The notes under the pieces are model-generated. The model did not search any database and was not told the origin of the DNA. It was given only the letters and a program-made list of their open reading frames with translations. From Glandiceps talaboti (taxonomy: Eukaryota > Hemichordata > Enteropneusta > Spengelidae): a DNA stretch of 20,000 nucleotides. The first letter of the stretch is position 1; every line of letters starts with the position of its first letter. Positions 1 through 7,619 of this stretch are shown here, piece by piece. A program made the position numbers and the translations under genes. The stretch lies in NCBI RefSeq assembly GCF_964340395.1, contig NC_135563.1, positions 8,764,075 through 8,784,074 on the forward strand, given 5' to 3'.

Positions 1-743
1 ATGTGATTTAAGCCAATCTCTGAAGGCTTACGAACACATGATGTTTTATAAAGTCTACTATTGCCCGAATAAGGCCAGGCAATATGTATTTTATAACACA
101 TCAGTTATCAAGCACGTGTTCTTTCCAAAGACAAGCAAATTAACAGTAGGAATCCCATACTTAGTGTACTGTAATAGTGCCCCTAGGGAAAATGGAAAAT
201 GAATATTGCTCTGTGTATGCAAAGTTGGGTCACGGTGGCTCCATACCACGTGACACAATATAAGCCAATCACTGAAGGCTGTATGAAAACGATGTTATAT
301 ATTCAAATAACACCCTCCTGATCGATGGTTGCAACACTGTGAGTGAGCATATTCGGAATGCAGTAACTGTGGTTTACAGGTAGTGTAATTTGTTTACAAT
401 CAATAAGCACAAATTATCAATTGAAGTATTTTCCCATTTTCATCACTTATCATTCATCCATTGATCTTTTTATGATTTCACTTTTTACTGTAAACTATTT
501 GACAGTACAAAACCTCTGAAATTAATTGATTTTATTTTAAATATATTAGCTTTATTTCGTATTTGAGACAAAGGCATTGCTACAAGAAATTAATAGAGTT
601 AAACTAAGACATGTAAGCGAAATTCTAGTGTATAGCTCTCTTTAGATGTAGCTCAGAAAAAGTCAGTGATTGCGGAGAGGTTGCAACACAGTCCAGTCGC
701 AAAGTGAAGTTGTGGTTTACTCTACGTATATTTTCCTTTGCAG
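1..743. other. Upstream non-coding stretch, probably LGR intron
   Basis: No exon could be supported here. It is AT-rich and, because an LRR exon follows at 744, most likely an intron of the receptor gene. A diverged direct repeat of about 40 bp is visible: the stretch around 8-50 (core aagccaatctctgaaggct) recurs around 260-300 (aagccaatcactgaaggct). I looked for another 72-nt LRR exon with flanking splice sites and did not find one. Confidence 0.5.
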
Positions 744-815
744 TGACCTGCGTAACAACAGGATCATGTATTTCAATCAAGACATCTTCACTGATACGGT
801 AGCCCTGCATACACT
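744..815 (+). CDS. LGR receptor, leucine-rich-repeat exon (72 nt)
   Basis: This small exon encodes one 24-residue extracellular leucine-rich repeat of the receptor continued at 1956. It follows a pyrimidine-rich acceptor (ttttcctttgcag, ending at 743) and stops at a perfect donor (gtaagt, 816-821). It is exactly 72 nt and phase 2 at both ends, the classic LRR exon unit. The translation begins DLRNNRIMYFNQDIF and ends ALHTL, matching the LRR pattern LxLxxNxIxxLxxxxFxxxxxLxxL. Its phase fits the 7TM exon exactly: the split codon ct|a restores Leu. The spacing from that Leu to the first Cys of the next exon resembles the end of the LRR array in relaxin-receptor-type LGRs, so this is probably the last repeat before the hinge. 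Earlier LRR and N-terminal exons would lie left of the window. Confidence 0.8.
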
Positions 816-1364
816 GTAAGTCATCATCGCAGACTATTCGTCACAGAAAGGCATCCATATTTGGCGTAAAGCAATTTTTCAATATCTTAATCTTGAAAAT
901 AACGTATATCGAAGTTCGAATCCTGTCCGAATTTTAAAACCCTTTCAAAAAATAGCATGGTGATTTATTGAAAGGGTATCGCCACTCAAGGAACTATAGC
1001 TTTAAAATTTCAATTTGGTGTCTCTTGGTAATCGAACGAATTTTTTGTGATGTGAAATCATGAAATGACCCAAAGTTTATGAAAATACCTTTATTTCCTG
1101 GAGTGGTGTTCCCTTTTAATGTTTGTAGTTTATCGAAATACTAGCATTGTGCAAATTGTCTGAGAGCATAGAATTGTCTTTACTGATTTCTTCACACACT
1201 GTTCTTTGTAAGATTGACAAAGTTTGCAAGTTTAAAATACTGAGTCCAAAATACATTGACCATTCCAAATGGTCAATTTCATGGTCATTATATGCACAAA
1301 AAGTGAAATAGGCTACTAAGTATTTTTCTTCACCACTTTGTGCATAATATGGATGATTTTTAAG

Positions 1365-1615
1365 GTCTGTGGCTGGAAATTCCAGCCAACCACAGAGACC
1401 TACGAACCATCTCTGGTTTGTGGCTTGAAATTCCAGCCAACCACAGAGACCTATGAACCAGCGATAGTTCATGGCTTGAAATTCCAGCCAACATCATACA
1501 CTTATGAACCATCTCTAGTTTGTGGCTTGAAATTCCAGCCAACCACAGAGACCTATGAACCAGCGATAGTTCATGGCTTGAAATTCCGGCCAACATCAGA
1601 CACTTATGAAATTCC
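1365..1615. repeat. 51-bp minisatellite, 5 copies
   Basis: Tandem units begin at about 1365, 1416, 1467, 1518 and 1569 and share the core gaaattccagccaac. Units 2+3 and 4+5 are more like each other than like their neighbours, so there is a 102-bp higher-order period. The unit is 17 codons long and free of stops in more than one frame, which gives spurious open frames on both strands. Confidence 0.9.
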
Positions 1616-1881
1616 AGTTAACTTTATATGGTGAAAATGAGAACAAATTTGTCAAAAACCTAACTTTTAAGGAGGGTCATTATGCCTTGGAAAAGGTCAA
1701 TGTATTTTGGACTTTGTTAAATTTATTTAAATTGAATTAATTTATTTATTATTAGACTTAAAAATGTCGAAACGACAGTAAAATAAGGTTTTTTTTAATG
1801 GACTGGAGGACTTGTCGGCTACTTTTATAAAAATTGCAGGTATATTTTTGCGTTCACGCAACAAATGTGTTTTGATGTGAC

Positions 1882-1924
1882 TTGTTTGTTTGTTTGTTTG
1901 TTTGTTTGTTTGTTTGTTTGTTTG
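1882..1924. repeat. (TTGT)n microsatellite near the splice acceptor
   Basis: About ten copies of a TTTG-type tetranucleotide end 31 nt before the acceptor of the 7TM exon. An open frame through this tract supplies an ATG at 1882 and a Phe/Val/Cys/Leu repeat leader. That leader is intronic and should not be taken as the receptor's N-terminus. Confidence 0.9.
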
Positions 1925-1955
1925 CAAAAAGTCACCATAGCGTTTTTGTTAACAG

Positions 1956-3030
1956 AAAGTCCGATGTGTTTGCCCTTTGCTGTATTGCCGGTGTGCAAGA
2001 AGGGAGAATCGAGGTTTGTCTGCCAGAAGCAAATGAATTCCGATTATGCAAGGATCTACTTCCACACCAAGCTCTGCGTGTCATTGCATGGGTAATTGGG
2101 TTATTGTCATTCGCACTGAACCTCTATAGTTTAAGTTGGAGACTTTTGAAAAAGAATCGCCAAAGCCTAAAATCGACGGACACGTTCATGATTTTCATTC
2201 TGACTGTCACCGATATGTCTATGAGTGTGTATCTGGTAAGCCTAGCCAGTATTGACACATACTTCTTGTCTGACTACATAGAATATGACGTACGCTGGCG
2301 TACGAGTGTGCTGTGTAAGTTCCTTGGAATCTTCGCCACCATATCAGGACAGATGTCGCTGTATGTTTTGACCCTAATGGCGTTGATCCGCTGCACCGTT
2401 ATTACTAATCCCATGAAGCAAATTCGTGTGAATCGAAAGAAAGCTGGCATCCTGCTATCGTTTGGGGGCGCTATACATACATTGCTTGCGATTCTACCTG
2501 TTTGCTCCATTGACTATTTCGGAGATTTCTTTTACGGAGACAACACAGTTTGCTTACCTCTTAACTTTCGGCATGACAACTCATCCGGGTGGGAGTACTC
2601 CCTTGCGTTGTTCACTGTCCTCGACTTAGTGTACATTATCGTGATCATAACATGTTACATCACAATTCTAAAGGCGATGGATAAGTCGGGTAAAGCCGTT
2701 GGCGACACACGAAGATCACGTGAAAAACGCAAGATGCTGGGTATGGTGATGTCTATCATCGGCACCGATTTACTGACGTGGTTGCCAATCACCCTCGTCA
2801 CATTTGTTGGCATTACTGGAATAAAAATATCAGGCGTTACCTATGCTGTGATTGCTGTGGTGGTTCTACCACTGAATTCAATGCTCAATCCCTTTCTTTA
2901 CACCTTTTCGACCAAGGACTACCAGTTCATTGATATTCGCCGAATACTTAGAATGGCAAAGTCTTGGGCAAGAAAGAAGATTGATGGGGGTAGGTGTGAT
3001 TTTCATAACGTATTCTCTCTCACAAACTGA
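1956..3030 (+). CDS. LGR-type GPCR, 7-transmembrane terminal exon
   Basis: This exon codes for the hinge, all seven helices and the cytoplasmic tail of a leucine-rich-repeat GPCR (357 residues after the split Leu codon). It starts after the acceptor aacag and ends at TGA. Counted from the exon start, the hinge holds FALCC and a further CxPxxxEFxxC pattern (residues 5-31). TM1 is about 40-62, TM2 75-97, TM3 119-146, TM4 163-184, TM5 214-239, TM6 260-286 and TM7 292-316. The Cys pair at the top of TM3 (LCKF) and in loop 2 (TVCLPL) is present, as are DLLTWLP in TM6 and NPFLY in TM7. The style matches LGR types such as relaxin receptors and snail GRL101, which signal through G proteins at the plasma membrane. 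The D/ERY site at the end of TM3 reads IRC, so the acid is missing. The ligand cannot be told. The frame is intact, so it is probably functional. The N-terminus lies outside the window. Confidence 0.88.
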
Positions 3031-3089
3031 CTGGGCGTTTTTTACAACTGATAACGAAGTACTTAACTCACGTTTTCGGCCATTGATAC

Positions 3090-3222
3090 ATTAGGGAGCC
3101 GTCAATAATTAAATGGGGGAGGGCAGGGGAGCACATTTTACAAATAAATTGGTTCGCTGGGGAGGGCCATATTTTAGGAAATGGGATTAGGGAGGGTCAC
3201 ATTTTACTTTGACTCATTGTAG
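3090..3222. repeat. G-rich interspersed repeat fragment
   Basis: This stretch starts near gagccgtcaataatta and contains three related pieces, each a GGGGAGGG-type run followed by a CA[TC]ATTTTA-type motif. It looks like a fragment of a dispersed repeat abutting the LINE end that follows. It also contains AATAAA at 3143-3148, which could serve the receptor transcript. I know of similar G-rich elements in marine invertebrates but cannot name the family. Confidence 0.45.
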
Positions 3223-3611
3223 GTATAGACTTTGTGTATTTTGTGACCAAAATACTATATGGAAAATGAGATTCACTTTATTTTACATTGCAGTCTTTAT
3301 GATGGCATACGTAATACTTACATTAAGACAGACAATAACGCTGAATACATCACACTGTCAGACAATGAGAAATTAAAGTACTTGGTGACAAATCAGGTTA
3401 GGAATACAACAAAATTCATTCAAGCCGCTTTTTTAAGACGGAATAAAACTTTGTATCAGAGTTAATTTATTTTCTCTCACACTGAATGTACAATTACTTC
3501 ACGGTAATCTCTCTATATTGTCAATGTATCTTTCTTTTGTTCAAGGTCAAGGTGACTTATAAGCCCGATGGGCTGGGAGGTAGTTTATTACCACATGTCA
3601 CTATAATAAAA
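3223..3611 (+). mobile_element. 5'-truncated LINE: C-terminus of ORF2 and 3' UTR
   Basis: The + strand frame at 3259-3465 carries ENEIHFILHCSLYDGIRN, which matches the C-terminal Cys/His region of non-LTR retrotransposon reverse transcriptases (pattern E-x-HFLxxCPxYxxxR). Just upstream, in another frame, LCVFCDQNT supplies the expected CxxC, so a frameshift near 3258 separates the two halves. The frame stops at 3463-3465. The 3' UTR continues to about 3611 and contains a short hairpin (3562-3574, AGCCC-GAT-GGGCT), then AATAAA-like sequence running into the CTTA array. Typical of a dead copy truncated at its 5' end by incomplete target-primed reverse transcription. The clade (CR1/L2/Jockey-like) is uncertain. 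Confidence 0.7.
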
Positions 3612-3612
3612 T

Positions 3613-3780
<168 letters not shown>

Positions 3781-3781
3781 T

Positions 3782-4900
3782 GCATTAAGTGGATGTGTAT
3801 CGTCAACAGCAATCACACGTGTCTTGATTGGTACTGCACGATCAGTGAGGTCGGAGAGAGCAAGAGTAGGCAGGCCCACAATTTTAGCAGCAGTGAAAGA
3901 AATGTTCACAAATTTGTTTCGATTGACTACAGAGAGCAGAGGGAAATAAAAGATGTTACAACAGGTCACAGAGATGTTCAATAACGCTACGATAGAGCAC
4001 GAGAAGCATCTATATTGAAAGAGCGCAACCGGTGAAGCACGTGTAAAAAGTTTTAATGCTGTTGGCACTTCATTGGGACAGCTGTAGTATGATGTGTAAA
4101 TGAAGGTTTATTGTCACGGGTCAAACAAAGATATTTGTAAGACAACACCTGTTCAACAGGCTCACTATTAATCACAATGGGGCTATTGGGTACTGCATTT
4201 CGATGAAAGTCAATGGTCATCTATCTCTTTATATTGAGACGCATTTAGCTCCAAGAAATTTGTTGTACACCACTCAGAAAAATGTACATGTGTGACTGAA
4301 TTTCTATACACATTCACTGAGTCTGCATCATTCAAGAGAGCAAGTATGGCAGTATCACTCAGAAAATTTGAAAAGCAAACTACTAGGATTAAAGCTCTGG
4401 CAATCATTTGTGTACATAATAGATACAAAAGGACCAGTATTAGCGGTGAGCATTGTAGATTTTGATTCCCCAACCCTGACACACTGGGTCTATCACTGAG
4501 AAAATTAAAACCCAGTGCAGAGGGCATACTAGTATCAAGCTTCAGTAATTTCTGCATCATAATGCGACGCTATATGGTATTAAAAGCTGAACTAAAATCT
4601 ATGAATTAGATCCTACCGTACCGTACCGTACCGATCCAGCTATATCTATGTGTTCTAGCACTTTCTTGAGAAGCCAGGCAATCTCATCGTCTGTATCTTT
4701 CCTGCGTTGATAAGCAAACTGAGTTTTGACTGAACGTGAGGGATAACGTTATTAGACAGAATCACTCTCTCAAAACATTTCATAATAACGGAGGTGAGGG
4801 CCACCGGTCTGTAGTGATTTAACTCTATTGGGGTGAAATTTTAGTGACAGGCACATCTGTTGATGTTTTCCACAGGATGGGAATAATGCATGTATAAATA
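3782..4900 (-). pseudogene. Decayed LINE reverse transcriptase (non-LTR)
   Basis: Reading the - strand from about 4900 leftwards gives successive reverse-transcriptase pieces in shifting frames. These are ILWKTSTDVPVTKISP (about 4890-4840), YRPVALTSVIMKCFERVIL (about 4815-4760), FAYQRRKDTDDEIAWLL (about 4720-4670), IDFSSAFNTI (about 4600-4570), SDTAILALLNDADSV (about 4360-4310), NFLELNASQYKEI (about 4265-4225), VINSEPVEQVLSYKYL (about 4180-4130) and AAKIVGLPTLALSDLTDRAV (about 3895-3835). The last lies near the usual C-terminus. The order is that of an L2/Rex1-like element ORF2. Frameshifts and stops occur throughout, and the catalytic FxDD motif is split by a one-base shift at about 4356-4361, so it cannot be active. 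The C-terminus is cut at the CTTA array. It lies in intergenic or intronic DNA upstream of the 4951 exon. Confidence 0.8.
4614..4633. repeat. (TACCG)4 short tandem repeat
   Basis: Four perfect TACCG units lie inside the decayed reverse transcriptase, between its TDDEIAWLL and IDFSSAFNTI pieces, where family members normally have a few residues. It looks like a small slippage insertion in the dead element. Confidence 0.9.
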
Positions 4901-4950
4901 ACTTTGCTTGTGCATGGTATAATCACTCTTAATCGTATCTATCTCGGCAG

Positions 4951-5204
4951 TATTGGATCGACAGTTCAAGCGAGAACAATTGGTAATGTTGAAAAAGTCG
5001 AGATTATGGTGGAAACCACAGTATCACTCTTTGACGGAAAATGAGCTGTCCAGACTAGACGATTTCAAAGGATGGAAAGAATTGGATAAAAATGGCGAAA
5101 CAAACATGATTGATGATTTGCATCAAGCTGTTAAGGAACTTCATCAATGTGACTATTGTCATGGTAACATCAGTGTCGATAACGTTCTTGTTGGCACTTA
5201 CAAG
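4951..5204 (+). CDS. Kinase-like exon with HGN catalytic-loop motif
   Basis: This is a probable internal exon of an unrecognised gene. It follows an acceptor (atctatctcggcag, ending 4950), opens with two bases of a split codon and ends in phase 0 at a donor-like gtgtgt (5205-5210). The frame then runs to a stop within the intron. It encodes about 84 residues. The last third reads DLHQAVKELHQCDYCHGNIS then VDNVLV. This resembles protein-kinase subdomains VIa-VIb: a helix ending in LH, then HxDxxxxNxLx, with HGN where active kinases have HRD or HGD. The Asn and the following hydrophobic strand are kept. The catalytic Asp is replaced by Asn, so a pseudokinase is possible. The DFG segment is not visible in the next exon, so an exon may be missing or the match misleading. 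No ATG is needed if upstream exons exist; none are visible because the decayed LINE lies upstream. Confidence 0.45.
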
Positions 5205-5330
5205 GTGTGTATCATTTACATTTATTATGTGTAAGCGTTGCTACGTGGTTCTATGGTACCAATAGTTTATAAGCCAATATATGTAAAACTGTTTACATTA
5301 AATTTCCCGGTTCGAAGTAAAGCGGGAAAT

Positions 5331-5840
5331 TGTTGTCTTGGCCTGACGTAACTACTGGCCAATAGGAGGCAAGCTTTGCACGGGTGTTCTGTGCAACCTA
5401 GTGGTATTTAAGTGAAAGTATGCAAGTATTCGTCAGTCTATAGCATTGCCACCAGTACGTTGTGCATATCCACTTTCAAATCTTCGAAATTATTCATTTT
5501 ATTTCGTTTTCGCAGTACAAATCAGCTTTTTATTTTTGTTCCACAAAAGTCACCTTTCTGTGAAAAAAATGCTTGACTTTTTTCAGCACATGTAGCATGG
5601 CATTCGGGTACAGGTTTCCAGAACTGTTGCCCTTAAGAATTATGGGGGTTTTATTTCTGTTTTTTCCTGGGCGGCCATGTGCTCTCTGGACGTTTTCAGT
5701 CTAGTGGATTCTCTTGCCTCTACGGCAAATTTACCTTCGATCACATGCATTCTTTTGCGGCAGCAAACAATTTGGTTTCACGGCTTTTCAGTCTTTCTTG
5801 TACAATAAAGTTTTGCGTGACCCTGGCCCTGCACACATTA
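5331..5840 (+). mobile_element. Possible solo LTR-like segment
   Basis: A CCAAT box (5359-5363), a TATA-like TATTTAAG (5405-5412) and, about 400 bp on, AATAAA (5814-5819) occur in the order and spacing of an LTR's U3-R-U5. The segment is richer in G+C than its surroundings. I could not define TG...CA ends or a target-site duplication, so it may simply be a cryptic promoter and poly(A) signal. Confidence 0.25.
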
Positions 5841-5886
5841 CTAAGGCAACGCTTTCCCCTCCACTATGACTTGCGTCATGTGTGTG

Positions 5887-5902
5887 TTTGTTTGTTTGTT
5901 TA

Positions 5903-5998
<96 letters not shown>
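5887..5998. repeat. (TTTG)n then (TG)46 microsatellite
   Basis: A short TTTG run (5887-5901) is followed by an uninterrupted TG dinucleotide array of about 92 bp (5907-5998). The open frames of alternating Cys/Val or Thr/His through it are artefacts. Confidence 0.95.
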
Positions 5999-6000
<2 letters not shown>

Positions 6001-6215
6001 GTCTGGATAAGACAAGTGAAGTCACTTTATTTCACTTTATTCACCACTCAAGCACCCCAGGTATAGCTCAACAATTTTTACTTAATATTAAAGTATTTAA
6101 AATTTAGATAAAAATTGTGTCTCGAATTGGCCTCTTTCATCAACGCTCTCAAGATGTTTGCATAGAGTATGTCATAGTTTTTCATAAAGTCATTTAATTT
6201 CTTTCATTCACACAG

Positions 6216-6548
6216 ACATCGTACGGGGCATTTTTGATGACGAAATACCTACTTAGAAAACCAAACGAAAGCTCGTCAGATAGTATGGTGAAGAAGTCCA
6301 GCAACGTCAAATCTCAGAAAGAAACAACAGCCCACAAAACTGCTTCAGGTGATGGTCCTCATGGAGCCAACAGTCAGGGAGAAAAGCAAACTTCTGATGA
6401 CAAATGCACTTCGAGTGGCCAATCGAAAGATGATGGGAAGGCAGAATCAACGAACCAAGGAGAAAAGCAAACTTCGGATGACAGAGGCACTTCGAATGGA
6501 GAATCTAAAGATGGGAACATTTACGGTCAAGGGGAAAAGCCAACTTAA
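6216..6548 (+). CDS. Probable last exon, Ser/Lys/Asp-rich repeat tail
   Basis: The exon starts after the acceptor ttcattcacacag (ending 6215). It is in the same phase as the end of the 4951-5204 exon, so the two would splice in frame. It encodes about 110 residues. A short ordered start (TSYGAFLMTKYLLRKPNE) leads into a hydrophilic, low-complexity tail rich in Ser, Lys, Asp, Gly and Gln, with two full copies of a unit containing GEKQTSDD and a third that stops after GEKPT. The tail is probably disordered. The third DNA copy continues past the stop: relative to copy 2 it has a base change creating TAA and lacks one base, so the repeat was once longer or is decaying. Function unknown. An in-frame ATG at 6234 exists, but the acceptor makes an internal exon more likely. 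Confidence 0.45.
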   Translation, partial: TSYGAFLMTKYLLRKPNESSSDSMVKKSSNVKSQKETTAHKTASGDGPHGANSQGEKQTSDDKCTSSGQSKDDGKAESTNQGEKQTSDDRGTSNGESKDGNIYGQGEKPT

Positions 6549-6640
6549 GGTGACGGATCACTTCGAGTGGAGAATCTAAAGATGGGAACACACTCTACAG
6601 TCGGGAAAAGTAAACTTCAGATCTTGACATTGGAAAGACA
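6370..6640 (+). repeat. Coding 71-81-bp tandem repeat, 4 copies
   Basis: Copies of gaaaagc-anchored units begin at about 6378, 6459, 6531 and 6602 (periods 81, 72 and 71). The first two are read in frame as GEKQTSDD...SKDG. The last two lie partly or wholly beyond the stop codon at 6546-6548. Confidence 0.75.
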
Positions 6641-6666
6641 ACACCAAAATCAATTCAAGAACATTG

Positions 6667-6776
6667 ACTTAGAGAAATAGATTTATTTGATGTTTGGAAA
6701 TAAACATTTACTTAGAGAAATAGATTTATTTGATGTTTGGAAATGAACATTCACCGAGAGAAATAGATTTATTTAT
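6667..6776. repeat. 43-bp minisatellite, about 2.6 copies
   Basis: Units starting at 6667, 6710 and 6753 share agagaaatagatttattt. The first copy carries AATAAA at its end; the second has AATGAA instead. The array lies in the probable 3' UTR of the kinase-like gene. Confidence 0.9.
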
Positions 6777-6822
6777 TGGATTCAAGTCGTTTTTGTAATT
6801 AGTTATTTTTTCATTTTTAAAA

Positions 6823-6828
6823 AATAAA
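6823..6828 (+). promoter_or_regulatory. Candidate poly(A) signal for the kinase-like gene
   Basis: AATAAA lies 275 nt after the stop at 6548. An AATAAA-type hexamer inside the 43-bp repeat (about 6698) and another at 7156-7161 are alternatives. Transcript data would be needed to choose between them. Confidence 0.3.
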
Positions 6829-6839
6829 ATGCTAAAGTG

Positions 6840-7230
6840 AACAATAGCTCATAAAGAATGAACAGGTCATGCACAGATATAGGCAGCAAAACACTATATA
6901 AGTAAACATCATGAGCCAAAGCAGTGGTTCACAGCAGCTTAGAAGTATGTCAGAGTATCTTCTGCTGAAAGATATTTATGCTCAAGGCTGTTGAAGGACT
7001 GATTGTAGATGTCAATGTTACATGCTGTTTTATCACCTTTTATATATTTCTTTTTTATTCTGTCGTGTAGACCTTGACTCTGGTATTTTTATCTTTGAAT
7101 TATTTTTGTTTCTTTCTTTCATTGTAATCTAAAAGTTTATTTTAAACCAATTATCAATAAAAAAATGCAAAAACTGAAGATATCTTGAGTAATGATCCCA
7201 TACTGATTGGTCAGGACAAAGTACATACAT
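6840..7230. other. Intergenic stretch, no gene seen
   Basis: AT-rich sequence without an exon-like frame on either strand. It contains the alternative AATAAA at 7156-7161 and nothing else I can name. Confidence 0.5.
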
Positions 7231-7277
7231 TCACATCCATGGATGCATGCATACACATGAACAATGTGCATTAACAT

Positions 7278-7286
7278 TCACACACA

Positions 7287-7324
<38 letters not shown>

Positions 7325-7469
7325 AACACACACACATATACATATACACATACATACATACATACATACATCCATCCATCCATCCATCCATCCATCCATA
7401 CATATGTACGGACGGACGTACATACATACATACATACATACATACATACATACATACATACATACAAAC
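7278..7469. repeat. Compound CA / CATA / CATC microsatellite
   Basis: A CA dinucleotide array (about 7278-7340) passes into CATA (7341-7368), CATC (about 7369-7398), a short cggacggac break, then CATA again (about 7417-7466). All open frames across it on both strands are repeat artefacts. Confidence 0.95.
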
Positions 7470-7576
7470 ATTATGGTGGCCTACAAGTGACCTGACAAAC
7501 GACAAATTTGTAAAAACTTTAAAATTAAAGTTTTTTGTTACAATTTTTTGTTTTGTCTTGTCATTGTGGGCCACCG

Positions 7577-7612
7577 TACACACACACACACACACACACA
7601 CATGCACACACA
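7577..7612. repeat. (CA)n microsatellite
   Basis: A second short CA array about 110 bp after the compound repeat, followed by a few CAGA units (7617-7630). Confidence 0.9.
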
Positions 7613-7619
7613 GAGACTA

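Larger units (their letters stand above)
816..1955 (+). other. LGR intron before the 7TM exon
   Basis: This phase-2 intron of 1140 nt has donor gtaagt and acceptor gtttttgttaacag. It contains a 51-bp minisatellite (about 1365-1615) and a TTTG tetranucleotide array close to the acceptor. Open frames through the minisatellite on both strands are products of the repeat and are not called as genes. Confidence 0.7.
5205..6215 (+). other. Intron of the kinase-like gene
   Basis: If the exons at 4951 and 6216 belong together, this 1011-nt phase-0 stretch is their intron (donor gtgtgt, acceptor ttcattcacacag). It holds an inverted repeat at 5301-5331, an LTR-like segment of about 5330-5840 and a (TG)n array. 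No DFG-encoding exon was found in it. Confidence 0.4.

Noticed and set aside
901-935. tRNA-like B box (gttcgaatcc)
   Set aside because: No matching A box or acceptor stem at the expected distance, so neither a tRNA nor a tRNA-derived SINE can be supported.
1116-1634. Overlapping open frames on both strands over the 51-bp repeat
   Set aside because: They arise because the repeat unit is a multiple of three without stops. No domain, start context or splice support; the region lies in the receptor intron.
1882-1955. ATG at 1882 as the receptor's start
   Set aside because: The leader it would add is the TTTG microsatellite. An acceptor at 1955 and an in-phase LRR exon at 744-815 explain the frame better.
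3793-3984. 63-codon + strand frame
   Set aside because: It lies opposite the readable - strand reverse-transcriptase remnant and has no features of its own.
5679-6066. Cys/Val and Thr/His repeat frames
   Set aside because: They are translations of the TG/CA dinucleotide array.
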